Source: Burkholderiales bacterium
GTDB lineage: Bacteria > Pseudomonadota > Gammaproteobacteria > Burkholderiales > Burkholderiaceae_C
Length of the DNA: 64,000 bases
Assembly (NCBI GenBank): GCA_016213205.1
Contig: JACRAZ010000060.1
Span: 124,001 to 188,000 of the forward strand
Direction: 5' to 3'
Shown: positions 17,382 to 27,853 of the stretch, piece by piece
Layout of the letters: each line of letters starts with the position of its first letter
How positions within the stretch are numbered: position 1 is the stretch's first letter
Notes under the pieces: model-generated
Seen by the model: the letters and a program-made list of their open reading frames with translations, nothing else
Told to the model about the DNA's origin: nothing
The model's database searches: none
Program-made: the position numbers and the translations under genes

Positions 17382-18770
17382 TCAATGCGAGGCCAGCGCG
17401 ATCTTCGCGTCCGGCTTCACGGCCCGCAGCGCGGCCATGAAGTCGGTCTCGATGCGGTGCAGTGCTTCCGGCGTGTGGCCCTCGAAGCGCAGCACCAGCA
17501 CCGGCGTGGTGTTGGACGCCCGCACAAGGCCGAAGCCATCGGGATAGTCGGCGCGCAGGCCGTCGATCGTGGTGATCTCGGCGCCGGGGAACTTCGCACT
17601 GGCCTGCAGCGCCAGCACCACCTGCGCCGGCTCGCCCTCGGCACACGGCACGTTCAGCTCGGGCGTGCTGAAGGAGGTGGGCAGCGCGTTGAGCACCGCG
17701 CTCGGGTCGGCCGAGCGCGACAGGATCTCGAGCACCCGCGCCGCGGTGTACATCGCGTCGTCGAAGCCGTACCAGCGCTCGCCGATGAAGATGTGGCCGC
17801 TCATCTCGCCGGCCAGCGGCCCGCCCACTTCCTTGAGCTTGGCCTTGATCAGCGAATGGCCGGTCTTGTACATCAGCGGCACGCCGCCGGCCTCGCGGAT
17901 CACCGGCGCCAGGCGCTGGCTGCACTTGACGTCGTAGATGATCGTGGCGCCGGGGTTGCGCGACAGCACGTCGCGCACCAGCAGCATCAGTTGCCGGTCG
18001 GGGTAGATGATGTTGCCATCGCGGGTGACGATGCCCAGCCGATCGCCGTCGCCATCGAAGGCCAGGCCCAGTTCGGCCTCGGTGGCATGCACCACCTTGA
18101 TCAGGTCGGCCAGGTTCTCGGGCTTGCTCGGGTCCGGGTGGTGGTTCGGGAAGTCGCCGTCCACGCGGGAGTACAGGTCAATCACCTCGCAGCCCAGCGC
18201 CCGCAGGATGGCCGGTGCCGAGGCGCCGGGAATGCCGTTGCCGGAATCGACGACGATCTTCATCGGCCGCGCCAGCTTCGCATCGCTGACGATGCGGTGC
18301 CGGTATTCCTCGAAGATGTCCAGCTTCGCGCTGCGGCCCTGGCCCTGCAGGTAATCCTCTTCCTCGATGCGGCGCCGCAGCGCCTGGATCGCCTCGCCAT
18401 AGATCGCGCGGCCCGACAGCACCATCTTGAACCCGTTGTAGTCCTTCGGGTTGTGGCTGCCGGTGACCTGGATCCCGCTGCTGCAGCCATGGGCGCCGCG
18501 CGTGGCAGCCACGTAGTACAGCATCGGCGTGGTCACGGCACCGAGGTCCACCACATCCAGGCCGGTGGACGCGAGGCCGCGGATCAGGCCGGCCACCAGC
18601 CCGGGGCCGGACATGCGGCCGTCACGACCGACGACCACCGCCTTCTCGCCAGCGAGCACCGCCTCGCTGCCGAAGGCGCGGCCCAGGTGCTCGGCAAAGG
18701 TCTCGTCGATGCCCTTGCCGACGACGCCACGGATGTCATAGGCCTTGAAGGCCGAGGCTTGCACTTGCAT
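17382..18770 (-). CDS. Phosphomannomutase/phosphoglucomutase
   Basis: 462 residues, the AlgC/ManB type. It interconverts hexose-1- and hexose-6-phosphates for exopolysaccharide and LPS sugars. The motifs in order are FKAYDIRGVVGKGI, the phosphoserine loop VTGSHNP (Ser105), the metal-binding DGDGDR (about 241-246), the sugar-binding GEMSGH and the phosphate-binding RASNTTPVLVLRFEG. The AlgC-like layout suggests dual specificity for mannose and glucose, which sequence alone cannot settle. waaA follows. A TTAGAATC box 33 bases upstream is a possible -10 element. Confidence 0.93.
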   Translation of the reverse strand: MQVQASAFKAYDIRGVVGKGIDETFAEHLGRAFGSEAVLAGEKAVVVGRDGRMSGPGLVAGLIRGLASTGLDVVDLGAVTTPMLYYVAATRGAHGCSSGIQVTGSHNPKDYNGFKMVLSGRAIYGEAIQALRRRIEEEDYLQGQGRSAKLDIFEEYRHRIVSDAKLARPMKIVVDSGNGIPGASAPAILRALGCEVIDLYSRVDGDFPNHHPDPSKPENLADLIKVVHATEAELGLAFDGDGDRLGIVTRDGNIIYPDRQLMLLVRDVLSRNPGATIIYDVKCSQRLAPVIREAGGVPLMYKTGHSLIKAKLKEVGGPLAGEMSGHIFIGERWYGFDDAMYTAARVLEILSRSADPSAVLNALPTSFSTPELNVPCAEGEPAQVVLALQASAKFPGAEITTIDGLRADYPDGFGLVRASNTTPVLVLRFEGHTPEALHRIETDFMAALRAVKPDAKIALASH

Positions 18771-18802
18771 GGGGGCGCTTCCGCTTCAATGGAGTGGGCG
18801 CG

Positions 18803-18808
18803 ATTCTA
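18803..18808 (-). promoter_or_regulatory. Possible -10 box of the phosphomannomutase gene
   Basis: TAGAAT on the minus strand, inside TTAGAATC, 33 bases upstream of the start codon. No clear -35 box is seen. The same motif at the same distance precedes phaR. Confidence 0.4.
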
Positions 18809-18933
18809 AGGAGCCGGACGCCGGAAACCCGGGCTTCGTCGGGCACGACGACGCCGGTTCATGGCCCATGTCAAACCGGGCGGCGGCTTGTTGCACAGGT
18901 CCGGAAACGGCGAGTCCCGATCCGGCCGGCACC

Positions 18934-18939
18934 TATCAT
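18934..18939 (+). promoter_or_regulatory. Possible -10 box immediately upstream of the Ada/AlkA start
   Basis: TATCAT ends seven bases before ATG 18946. No ribosome binding site is visible. If this box is used, transcription would begin at or next to the ATG, giving a leaderless mRNA. Confidence 0.35.
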
Positions 18940-18945
18940 GGCCGC

Positions 18946-20400
18946 ATGACCCTGCACGACGACGCTGCCTACCGCGCGCTCACCACCCACGATGCCCGCT
19001 TCGACGGGCGGCTGTTCGTCGGCGTCACCAGCACCGGCATCTACTGCCGGCCGATCTGCCGGGTGCGCACGCCACGGCGCGAGAACTGCCGTTTCTTCGC
19101 CAATGCCGCACTGGCGGAGTCGCAGGGCTTTCGCCCCTGCCTGCGTTGCCGGCCGGAACAGGCGCCGGGGCTCTCGCTGGCCGATTCCTCCGGCGTGCTG
19201 GCCCGGCAGGCGGCCGCATTGCTCGAGCAGGCGGCGCACGAGGGCCAGGACCCGCCGCTCACGCAGGTGGCCGCCCGCCTGGGCGTGACCGACCGCCACC
19301 TGCGCCGCATCTTCCAGCAGGCCCATGGCGTGACGCCGATCGACTACCTCAGCACCCAGCGCCTGCTGCTGGCCAAGCAGCTGCTCACCGACACCCGGCT
19401 GCCGGTGACCCAGGTGGCGCTGGCCACCGGCTATTCGAGCCTGCGGCGCTTCAACGCCGCGTTCTCCGAGCGCTACCGCATGAGCCCGAGCGCGCTGCGT
19501 CGCGAAGGTGCGGCCAGCGCCACACCCGAGCCCGAGCCGATGCTGCGCCTGGCCTGGCGCCCGCCCTACGACCTGGCCGGCGTGCTGGGCTTCTTTGCGC
19601 AGCGTGCGATCGAAGGGGTCGAGGCGGTGGAGGGCCTGGCGCTGCGCCGCACGCTCGCGCTCACGCACCGCGGCCAGGCCCTGGCCGGCTGGGTGGAGGC
19701 GCGATTCGTGCCCGACAGGCACGAGGTGCACCTGCGCGTTGCGCCGGCGCTGGTGCCGGCCCTGGGCGCGATCCTGCAGCGCCTGCGCCAGAGCCTGGAC
19801 CTGGATGCCGACCCGGCCCAGATCGACCCGGTGATGGCCACGGTGCCAGGCCCGGCGCGCGAAGGCCTGCGCCTGCCCAGCGGGCTGGACGGCTTCGAGA
19901 TCGCGGTGCGGGTGGTGCTGGGCCAGCAGGTCACGGTGGCGGCGGCACGCACGCTGACCCGCCGGCTGGTCGAGCGTTTCGGCACCCCGCTGGCCACGCC
20001 CTTTGCCGGCTTGGACCGCCTGTTCCCCTCGGCCCACACCCTGGCCGGCGCCGACCCCGAAGTGATCGGCAAGCTGGGCATCGTGCGCCAGCGTGTGCGC
20101 GCGCTGCAGGCATTGGCCGTGGCGGTGGCCGAAGGGCGACTCGACCTGCACCGCGCCGCGCCGCTGCAGCCCACGCTGGAGGCGCTGCTCGCCCTGCCGG
20201 GCATCGGCGAGTGGAGCGCGCAGCTGATCGCGATGCGCGCGCTGGCCTGGCCCGATGCCTGGCCGGCCAGCGACATCGGCATCCTCAATGCGCTGGGCAC
20301 GCGCGATGTGCCGGCCGCGGCGGCCCAGGCCGAAGCCTGGCGCCCCTGGCGCGCCTATGCCGTGATGAAACTCTGGCTCCAACTGGAAAACGCCCCATGA
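18946..20400 (+). CDS. Ada-type methyl-phosphotriester sensor fused to AlkA 3-methyladenine DNA glycosylase
   Basis: 484 residues with four parts. Residues 1-75 are the Ada metal-binding domain, with Cys34, Cys38, Cys65 and Cys68 (GIYCRPICR and RPCLRCRPE). Residues 80-185 are an AraC-type helix-turn-helix. Residues 195-300 resemble AlkA_N, and 300-484 are an HhH-GPD glycosylase with LPGIGEWSAQLIAMRAL and the catalytic Asp in PASDIGILNALG. The protein likely senses methylated phosphate, activates its own operon and excises alkylated bases. The start ATG has no Shine-Dalgarno. The stop overlaps the ogt start. Confidence 0.93.
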   Translation: MTLHDDAAYRALTTHDARFDGRLFVGVTSTGIYCRPICRVRTPRRENCRFFANAALAESQGFRPCLRCRPEQAPGLSLADSSGVLARQAAALLEQAAHEGQDPPLTQVAARLGVTDRHLRRIFQQAHGVTPIDYLSTQRLLLAKQLLTDTRLPVTQVALATGYSSLRRFNAAFSERYRMSPSALRREGAASATPEPEPMLRLAWRPPYDLAGVLGFFAQRAIEGVEAVEGLALRRTLALTHRGQALAGWVEARFVPDRHEVHLRVAPALVPALGAILQRLRQSLDLDADPAQIDPVMATVPGPAREGLRLPSGLDGFEIAVRVVLGQQVTVAAARTLTRRLVERFGTPLATPFAGLDRLFPSAHTLAGADPEVIGKLGIVRQRVRALQALAVAVAEGRLDLHRAAPLQPTLEALLALPGIGEWSAQLIAMRALAWPDAWPASDIGILNALGTRDVPAAAAQAEAWRPWRAYAVMKLWLQLENAP

Positions 20401-20894
20401 CACCGCAACGAATCGTCGCCCAGGCTCGCCTGCACACCCCGCTCGGGCCCATGACGGCCGCCGCCACCGAGCAGGGCCTGGCCGGCCTGTGGTTCGATGG
20501 CCAGGCGCACCACCCGGGGCCGCTGGCGGCGCCCGAAGACCCGGGCCACCGCTGGCTGGCAGCCGCGGCCGAGGCCGTGGCCGACTACTTCGCGGGCCGG
20601 CACGGCGCCGCGGCGCTGCCGCTGGACCTGCAAGGCACACCGTTCCAACAGGCGGTGTGGCAGTGCCTGCAGGCCATACCGGCCGGGCAGACCCGCAGCT
20701 ACGCCACGATCGCCGCGCGTGCCGGGCGGCCCCAGGCCGTGCGCGCGGTCGGGGCGGCGGTGGGCCGCAACCCGGTGTCGGTGCTGGTGCCCTGCCATCG
20801 CGTGCTGGGTAGCGACGGGGCGCTCACCGGCTACGCCGGAGGGCTGCCGCGCAAACGGGCGCTGCTGGCGCTCGAAGGCGTGGCGCCGGCATGA
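20397..20894 (+). CDS. ogt: Methylated-DNA--protein-cysteine methyltransferase
   Basis: 165 residues. It repairs O6-methylguanine by transferring the methyl group to its own Cys. The acceptor motif is VPCHRV (Cys133), preceded by GTPFQQAVWQCLQAIPAGQTRSYATIAARAG and RAVGAAVGRNPVSVL, which are typical of the MGMT C-terminal domain. It overlaps the upstream Ada/AlkA gene (ATGA) and the downstream transporter gene (ATGA), so all three should be one transcript. It complements the glycosylase by handling a different alkylation lesion. Confidence 0.95.
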   Translation: MTPQRIVAQARLHTPLGPMTAAATEQGLAGLWFDGQAHHPGPLAAPEDPGHRWLAAAAEAVADYFAGRHGAAALPLDLQGTPFQQAVWQCLQAIPAGQTRSYATIAARAGRPQAVRAVGAAVGRNPVSVLVPCHRVLGSDGALTGYAGGLPRKRALLALEGVAPA

Positions 20895-21769
20895 AGACCC
20901 GCGACACGCTGGACCTGCTGCTGCTGGCCGCGATCTGGGGCGCCTCGTTCATGTTCATGCGCGTGGCCGCGCCGGCCTTCGGGCCGGTGGCGCTGGCCTT
21001 CGTGCGCGTGGCCGGCGCCACGCTGCTGCTGCTGCCAATGCTGGCGCTGCGGGGCGACCTCGCTGCACTGCCGCGGCACTGGCGGCCGCTGCTGCTGCTG
21101 GGGTTGACGAACTCGGCCCTGCCCTTCATGGCCTTCGGCTATGCCACGCTGTGGATCACCGGCGGGCTGGCCTCGATCTTCAACGCCGCCACGCCGCTGA
21201 CGAGCGCCCTCTTCGCCTGGGCCTGGCTGAAGGAGCCACTGACCCGGCCGCGCATCCTCGGGCTGGCGCTGGGCTTTGCGGGCGTGCTGGGCCTGGCCTG
21301 GAACAAGGCCGGCCTGCGCAGCGACAGCGTGGACCTGCCGGTGCTGCTGGCCATCGGCGCCTGCCTGGCCGGCACCTTGCTCTACGGCTTCTCGGCCAGC
21401 CTGACCAAGCGCCACCTCACGGGCGTGCCGGCCATGGCCCTGGCCACCGGCAGCCAGCTCGGCGCCACGATCGCACTGGCGCCGCTGGCCGCGCTGCACT
21501 GGCCGGCCACCAACCCCTCGGCCTGGCCCTGGGCGGCGGCCATGGCATCGGCGCTGCTGAGCTCGGGCGTCGCCTACATCCTGTACTTCCGGCTCATCGC
21601 GCGCGTGGGGCCCACCAATGCGGCCTCCGTCACCTTCCTGGTGCCGGTGTTCGCGGTGATCTGGGGCGGCCTGCTGCTGGATGAACCCGTCACGCTGGCC
21701 ATGCTGCTGGGCGGCGCCGTGATCGTGGCCGGCACATCCCTGGTGGTGGGGCTGCTGCCGCGGCGCTGA
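20891..21769 (+). CDS. EamA/DMT-superfamily transporter
   Basis: 292 residues with about ten hydrophobic segments in two EamA repeats. LLLAAIWGASFMFMRVAAPAFGPVALAFVRV opens the first repeat. SSGVAYILYFRLIARVGPTNAASVTFLVPVFAVIWGGLLLDEP lies in the second and is characteristic. It exports or exchanges small metabolites across the inner membrane; the substrate is unknown. Its start overlaps the ogt stop, so it is translationally coupled to a DNA-repair operon, an association whose meaning is unclear. Confidence 0.9.
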   Translation: MKTRDTLDLLLLAAIWGASFMFMRVAAPAFGPVALAFVRVAGATLLLLPMLALRGDLAALPRHWRPLLLLGLTNSALPFMAFGYATLWITGGLASIFNAATPLTSALFAWAWLKEPLTRPRILGLALGFAGVLGLAWNKAGLRSDSVDLPVLLAIGACLAGTLLYGFSASLTKRHLTGVPAMALATGSQLGATIALAPLAALHWPATNPSAWPWAAAMASALLSSGVAYILYFRLIARVGPTNAASVTFLVPVFAVIWGGLLLDEPVTLAMLLGGAVIVAGTSLVVGLLPRR

Positions 21770-21812
21770 GCCCGTGGTCGGGCGGCCGCGAGGCGGCGGC
21801 CTGCGGCGATAA

Positions 21813-23195
<1,383 letters not shown>

Positions 23196-23207
23196 CACGC
23201 CAGATGA

Positions 23208-23231
23208 GCGGCCGGCCCATGGGCTGGCCGC
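23208..23231. terminator. Hairpin between convergent argG and GGDEF gene
   Basis: GCGGCCGGCC and GGCTGGCCGC pair over a short loop, with one G-T wobble. It sits between two converging genes and may terminate both. There is no T-run. Confidence 0.45.
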
Positions 23232-23249
23232 CGGCGGCGGCGCAGTGGC

Positions 23250-24170
23250 TCAGTAGCTGACCTGGTTGCGGCCGCCGTGCTTGGCGCGGTAGAGCTGCTT
23301 GTCGGCCGCGTCCAGCAGCTCCTTGCAGTCCTTGATGTCGTCGGCCAGCTGCGTCACGCCCAGCGAGATGGTCTGCTGGTGCTTCGCGGTGCCGGGGCCA
23401 TCGGGCCCCTCGAGCGTGAACTCGAACTCGTGCGCGGCCACGGCGGCGCGGATGCGTTCGGCCAGCTCCGCCGCCACGTCCAGTGGTGCGTTCGGCAGCA
23501 CCACCGCAAACTCCTCGCCACCCAGGCGGCCGAAGATGTCTTCCTTGCGCACGAGGCTCTTCACCAACGCGGCGCTCTCCTTGAGCACATGGTCGCCCGC
23601 ACCGTGGCCGAAGCGGTCGTTCACGCTCTTGAAGAAATCCAGGTCGAAGTAGATGACCGACAGTGGCCGCGTCGTGAGCCGCGCGAGCTTGATCTCGCTC
23701 TTGAGCGCATCGATCAGGTACTGCCGGTTGAACACCTCGGTGCCGGCATCCACGGTGGCCATGCGGTAGATGCGGTCGTGCAGCAGTGCGTCCAGGCTCT
23801 CGTGGGCATAGAACTTCAGGAACACCTTGCCCAGGCGGATGAGATCGCCGTCCTTCAGGCGCACGCTGCCTTCGGCCCGCACGTCGTTCACGAAGGTGCC
23901 GTTCGAGGAGCCGAGGTCGCGGATCGTCACCGTCTCGCCCGACAGGGCCAGCTCCGCATGCTTGCGGCTGACGCTGGAGTTGTCGACGAACACCTCGGCG
24001 TCGGGCAGCCGCCCGATGGTCATGGCATGCGCATCCAGCACGAAGCGCTTGCCGGTCTCGGCGCCGCTGTAGAGGATGAGGCAGGAACGCCGCATCGCCG
24101 CGCCGCCCAGCTGCTGGAACAGCGTGACCTCGGTCGACTTCAGGATGAGCGTGGTGTCTTCGGCGGACAT
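23250..24170 (-). CDS. FHA-domain diguanylate cyclase
   Basis: 306 residues. Residues 30-120 form an FHA phosphothreonine-binding domain with GRLPDAEVFVDNSSVSRKHA and DLGSSNGTFVND. Residues 130-306 are a GGDEF domain with an intact GGEEF (217-221) and metal-binding FDLDFFKSVNDRFGH, so c-di-GMP synthesis is expected. FHA binding to a phosphorylated partner may localise or switch the enzyme. No membrane segment is seen. It is the catalytically intact counterpart of the degenerate GGDEF protein at 1.4-2.3 kb. Confidence 0.92.
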   Translation of the reverse strand: MSAEDTTLILKSTEVTLFQQLGGAAMRRSCLILYSGAETGKRFVLDAHAMTIGRLPDAEVFVDNSSVSRKHAELALSGETVTIRDLGSSNGTFVNDVRAEGSVRLKDGDLIRLGKVFLKFYAHESLDALLHDRIYRMATVDAGTEVFNRQYLIDALKSEIKLARLTTRPLSVIYFDLDFFKSVNDRFGHGAGDHVLKESAALVKSLVRKEDIFGRLGGEEFAVVLPNAPLDVAAELAERIRAAVAAHEFEFTLEGPDGPGTAKHQQTISLGVTQLADDIKDCKELLDAADKQLYRAKHGGRNQVSY

Positions 24171-24192
24171 GGGCGAAGCGCGGATCTTGCCG

Positions 24193-25362
24193 TCATTGCC
24201 CCAGGCGATGCAAGGCCTGCGCCAGATCTGCCTGCAAATCGGCCACGGCCTCCAGGCCGATCGAGAAGCGCACCAGGTGGCCTTGCAGCCCGCCCGCGTG
24301 GCTGCGCATGGCCCGCAGGTCGTAGGGCACCACCAGGCTCACCGGCCCGCCCCAGGAGTAACCCAGCCTGAACAGGCGCAGCCCGTCGACGAAGGCATCC
24401 ACCTGCGCCGGCGTCAACTCGGGGTCGAGCAGGATCGAGAACAACCCGGCCGCCGCGCGACAGCTGGCCGCCCAGTGGGCGTGGCCCGGTGCGCCCGGCA
24501 GCGCCGGGTGCAGCACACCCTGCACCGCCGGCTGGGTGCCGAGCCAGGCAGCGAGCTCGCGCGATGCCCGGTCTTGCGCGTGGTAGCGCAGCGCCACGCT
24601 GGGCAAGGCGCGCAGCACGGCCTCCACGTCGTTGGCGCCCACGCCCAGGCCGAGGCGGCCGTGCGCCTGCAGCAGGCGGTGGTACAGCGGCTCGTCACGC
24701 GTGACCAGCGAGCCCATCAGCACGTCGCCACCCCCCGAGGGGTACTTGGTCAACGCCTGCATCACGATGTCGATGTCGAAATCGAAGGCGCGGAAAGCGA
24801 TGCCGGCGCCCCAGGTGTTGTCCAGCGCAGTGAGCACGCCACGCGCGCGTGCAGCGGCGACCAGGCCGCCCAGGTCGGGAAACTCCATCGTCACCGAGCC
24901 GGGCGCCTCCAGCCACACCAGCTTCGTGCGCTCGCCGATCAGCGCAGCCATACCGGGCACGTCCATCGGGTCGTACAGGCGGTGGGTGATGCCCCAGTCG
25001 GCCAGCAGCGTGCGCGCCAGCTCCTTCGAGGGGCCGTACACGTTGTCGGGTAGCAGCAGCTCGTCGCCCTGCTTCAGCAGGGCGATGTCCACCAGCGTGA
25101 TGGCCGATAGGCCGCTGGGCGCCAGCACGCAGTAGCGCCCGCCCTCCAGCGTGGCGATGCGCTCTTCCAGCGTGAAGGTGGTGGGCGTGCCGTGCAACCC
25201 GTAGGTGTAGCCGGCGCGGCTTTTCCAGCTGCGGGCCCGCAGCGCGGCGACGTTGGGAAACATCACCGTCGAGGCCTTGAAAACGCCGGGCGGCACCGCG
25301 TCGAAGCCGGCGGGCGGCTCGTAGGGATGGTGGATCAGGCCGGTGATCAGGTCGTCGCTCAT
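24193..25362 (-). CDS. metC: Cystathionine beta-lyase-like PLP enzyme (Cys/Met metabolism family)
   Basis: 389 residues of the gamma-family PLP enzymes. The PLP lysine is in MQALTKYPSGGGD (Lys206), and PLP/substrate motifs YTYGLHGTPTTFTLEERIATLEGG, APSGLSAITL and LDNTWGAGIAF are present. The W-G-A-G-x-x-x-R context and C-terminal YSWGGPVSLV resemble MetC-type lyases, which cleave cystathionine to homocysteine, pyruvate and ammonia. Related sulfhydrylases or gamma-lyases cannot be excluded. It is followed by the FHA-GGDEF gene and preceded by rimO on the same strand. Confidence 0.82.
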   Translation of the reverse strand: MSDDLITGLIHHPYEPPAGFDAVPPGVFKASTVMFPNVAALRARSWKSRAGYTYGLHGTPTTFTLEERIATLEGGRYCVLAPSGLSAITLVDIALLKQGDELLLPDNVYGPSKELARTLLADWGITHRLYDPMDVPGMAALIGERTKLVWLEAPGSVTMEFPDLGGLVAAARARGVLTALDNTWGAGIAFRAFDFDIDIVMQALTKYPSGGGDVLMGSLVTRDEPLYHRLLQAHGRLGLGVGANDVEAVLRALPSVALRYHAQDRASRELAAWLGTQPAVQGVLHPALPGAPGHAHWAASCRAAAGLFSILLDPELTPAQVDAFVDGLRLFRLGYSWGGPVSLVVPYDLRAMRSHAGGLQGHLVRFSIGLEAVADLQADLAQALHRLGQ

Positions 25363-25381
25363 GCTGCACGGAGGCTGGGGT

Positions 25382-26779
25382 TCAGATCGGCTGGGCGATC
25401 AGGTCGTGGCCCTCGGTGGCAACGACACGGGCCTTGGTGAATTCACCCACCTTCAGGGTCTTGGACGCCTTCTCGGGCGGCAGCAGGCGCACGTTGCCGT
25501 CGATCTCCGGCGCATCGGCATAACTGCGCCCCAGGCCTCCTTTGCGGCCCAGTGCCGGCGCCTTGTCGACCAGCACCTGCATCGTCGCGCCCACGCGGTG
25601 CTGCAGGCGCGCGATCGACACCTGCTCGGCCACGGCCATGAAGCGGGCGCGGCGTTCCTCGCGCACTTCGGTGGGCAGCGCTCCGGGCAGGTCGTTGGCC
25701 GCGGCGCCGGCCACCGGCGAGTAGGCGAAGCAGCCGGCCCGGTCGATCTGCGCCTCGCGCACGAAGTCGAGCAGGTGCTGGAACTCTGCTTCGGTCTCGC
25801 CAGGAAAGCCGGCGATGAAGGTGGAGCGGATCACAAGCTCGGGGCAGGCCTCGCGCCACATGAGCAGGCGCTCGAGGTTGCGCTCGCCGCTGGCCGGGCG
25901 CTTCATGCGGCGCAGCACCTCGGGGTGCGAGTGCTGGAACGGCACGTCGAGGTAGGGCAGCACGCGGCCCTCGGCCATCAGTGGCAGCAGTTCATCCACG
26001 TGCGGATAGGGGTAGACATAGTGCAGCCGCACCCACGCGCCATGAGGCGCCGCCAGTTCGCCCAGCTGCGCGCACAGCTCGAGCATGCGGGTCTTGACCG
26101 GCTTGCCATCGAAGAAGCCGGTGCGGTACTTCAGGTCCACCCCATAGGCGCTGGTGTCCTGGCTGACGACCAGCAGCTCCTTCACACCGGACTCGAACAG
26201 TGCCCTCGCCTCGGACAGCACATCGCCCACCGGGCGCGAGACCAGGTCGCCGCGCATGCTGGGAATGATGCAGAACGTGCAGCGATGGTTGCAGCCCTCG
26301 CTGATCTTGAGGTAGGCGTAGTGCTTGGGCGTGAGCTTGATGCCGGTGGCGGGCACCAGGTCGACGAAGGGGTCGTGCGGCTTGGGTGCGTGCTGGTGCA
26401 CCGCGTCCATCACCTCCTGCGTGGCATGCGGGCCGGTCACGGCCAGCACCTTGGGGTGCACCGCCCGCACCAGGTTGTCGCCCGCCGCATCGGCGCGCGC
26501 GCCCAGGCAGCCGGTGACGATGACGCGGCCGTTCTCCGACAGGGCCTCGCCGATCGTGTCCAGGCTCTCCTTCACCGCATCGTCGATGAAGCCGCAGGTG
26601 TTCACGATCACCAGGTCGGCGCCAGCGAAGGTCTTGCTTGTCTCGTAACCCTCGGCCGAGAGCTGGGTGAGGATGAGTTCGGAATCGGTCAGCGCCTTCG
26701 GGCAGCCGAGCGAGACGAAGCCAACCTTGGGCGGCTTGCCGCCAACAGGGGTGGCGGGGATGGCAGGGGTGTCTTGCAT
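25382..26779 (-). CDS. rimO: Ribosomal protein uS12 methylthiotransferase
   Basis: Radical-SAM enzyme that adds a methylthio group to the conserved Asp of ribosomal protein S12. 465 residues from ATG 26779 ([10 protein letters not shown]). The N-terminal cluster ligands are Cys26, Cys62 and Cys91 (SLGCPKA, NTCGFI, TGCLGA). The radical-SAM triad is CNHRCTFC (163-170), followed by [13 protein letters not shown]. The C-terminal TRAM domain ends [20 protein letters not shown]. The RimO-specific phrase [12 protein letters not shown] separates it from MiaB. The upstream extension of the frame into phaR is not used. Confidence 0.95.
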   Translation of the reverse strand: MQDTPAIPATPVGGKPPKVGFVSLGCPKALTDSELILTQLSAEGYETSKTFAGADLVIVNTCGFIDDAVKESLDTIGEALSENGRVIVTGCLGARADAAGDNLVRAVHPKVLAVTGPHATQEVMDAVHQHAPKPHDPFVDLVPATGIKLTPKHYAYLKISEGCNHRCTFCIIPSMRGDLVSRPVGDVLSEARALFESGVKELLVVSQDTSAYGVDLKYRTGFFDGKPVKTRMLELCAQLGELAAPHGAWVRLHYVYPYPHVDELLPLMAEGRVLPYLDVPFQHSHPEVLRRMKRPASGERNLERLLMWREACPELVIRSTFIAGFPGETEAEFQHLLDFVREAQIDRAGCFAYSPVAGAAANDLPGALPTEVREERRARFMAVAEQVSIARLQHRVGATMQVLVDKAPALGRKGGLGRSYADAPEIDGNVRLLPPEKASKTLKVGEFTKARVVATEGHDLIAQPI

Positions 26780-26811
26780 GGTGCCGCGATTGTCCGCGAC
26801 TCCACGCCCGA

Positions 26812-27390
26812 TCACTTCTTGCCGGTGAACCCGGGCATGCCGGGAAACAGGCCACCGGCCTGCATCTGGTCCTGGATCTGGCTGAACAGCGTCTTGCTCT
26901 GCTCGAGGTAGTTGCCCATCAGCCCCTGCATCAGCGGGCCCTGGCCGGTGAGCATCTGGGTCCACATTTCGGGCGTGAAGGTCTTGGGGTCGTACAGGCC
27001 CTTGGCCTGCTCGGCCAGGCGGGTCTGCAACTCGGCGAAGGCCTGCATGTTCTTCTCGAGGTAGGAGCCCATCACGCCCTGCATCGCGTGGCCATAGAAG
27101 CGGATGATCTGCGCCAGCGTCTGGGTGCTGAACATCGGCACGCCGCCGGTCTCTTCCTCGAGGATGATCTGCAGCAGGATGCTGCGGGTGAGGTCGTCGC
27201 CGGTCTTGGCATCGCGCACCTCGAAGGTGTCGCCGTCGAGCACCATGCGCTTCACATCGGCCAGCGTGATGTAGCTGCTGGTGCGGGTGTCGTACAGCCG
27301 CCGGTTGGGGTACTTCTTGAGAACGCGCGGGCCGCCAGCGGCAGCCGCATCAGCGCCTCCGGAAGAGGCACTGCGGCGATTGGAAGCCAT
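26812..27390 (-). CDS. phaR: Polyhydroxybutyrate synthesis repressor PhaR
   Basis: 192 residues. The N-terminal PHB/PHA accumulation regulator DNA-binding domain has [28 protein letters not shown] (about 24-50). It is followed by two PHB_acc domains ([36 protein letters not shown] and [24 protein letters not shown]). The C-terminus is Met/Gly-rich. PhaR binds PHB granules and represses phasin and its own gene when granule surface is absent. Family knowledge and a 3-hydroxybutyrate dehydrogenase 4 kb away support a PHB-storing organism. GAGGAG lies upstream of ATG 27390. Confidence 0.95.
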   Translation of the reverse strand: MASNRRSASSGGADAAAAGGPRVLKKYPNRRLYDTRTSSYITLADVKRMVLDGDTFEVRDAKTGDDLTRSILLQIILEEETGGVPMFSTQTLAQIIRFYGHAMQGVMGSYLEKNMQAFAELQTRLAEQAKGLYDPKTFTPEMWTQMLTGQGPLMQGLMGNYLEQSKTLFSQIQDQMQAGGLFPGMPGFTGKK

Positions 27391-27414
27391 CGCGATCTAC
27401 TCCTCTTGTGCAAT

Positions 27415-27428
27415 GCGCAAAGATTCTA
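27415..27428 (-). promoter_or_regulatory. phaR promoter region: -10 box and possible PhaR site
   Basis: TAGAAT (minus strand, 27423-27428) lies 33 bases from the phaR start. Next to it, TTTGCGCATTGCACAA is a near-inverted TGC-rich repeat. A plus-strand segment beginning GCAAAGATTC loosely resembles the PhaR half-site reported for Ralstonia, as I recall it. Autoregulation is expected of PhaR; the exact site is inference. Confidence 0.35.
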
Positions 27429-27513
27429 AGGACGCGTCGCCCGCACCCTCGGCAGGGCTTTCCCGGTCCGTGCAGCGCCGCTGCGCCGGGCTCGCCGCGC
27501 AGCGCGACGGCCA

Positions 27514-27547
27514 GAAAAATGCCGCCACGGCACGGGGCCCTGGCGGC
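27514..27547 (-). terminator. Orphan intrinsic terminator upstream of phaR
   Basis: On the minus strand, GCCGCCA and TGGCGGC form a perfect 7-bp stem over a 13-base GC-rich loop, followed directly by ATTTTTC. No annotated gene ends here: tRNA-Val already has its own terminator 270 bases upstream. It therefore implies a further minus-strand transcript. Confidence 0.65.
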
Positions 27548-27815
27548 AAGGCACAAGAAATGGCACCACCGTGCCGTGTGCCCCGCGTTGCACGGGACCA
27601 CCCGCAACTCCGAGGCTGCAACCGCGACGCGCCTGCATCGTGGCAACGCGGGCCCTTGGCCGGCCCTGCACTGCACCCCGGACACATGTCGGTGGTGAAA
27701 GCCCCCGGCACGGTGGTTGATTGAACTATCGGCGACGAACCGGCGTGCTGCCTTGCGCCGTGTCAACCCCCGCCGCCACAGGCGCCGGCGACGCGCGCGT
27801 GGCGTGCCGCAACGG

Positions 27816-27853
27816 AAAAGCCGCCAGACCCTGCGCGGACCTGGCGGCTTTTT
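27816..27853. terminator. Bidirectional intrinsic terminator downstream of tRNA-Val
   Basis: AAAAGCCGCCAG and CTGGCGGCTTTT make a 12-bp stem over a 13-base loop. T-runs occur on both strands (TTTTT on plus, TTTT on minus). It terminates tRNA-Val on the minus strand and would also stop plus-strand transcripts. Confidence 0.9.

Noticed and set aside
24720..24745. CCCCCCGAGGGG, resembling the palindromic repeat found in hrpA
   Set aside because: It encodes the conserved PLP-site residues PSGGGD of the cystathionine beta-lyase-like enzyme, so it is explained by coding.
27397..27711. A 104-codon minus-strand frame in the gene-free gap
   Set aside because: It crosses the intrinsic terminator and the phaR promoter, lacks a recognisable domain and has irregular composition, so it is not supported as a protein.
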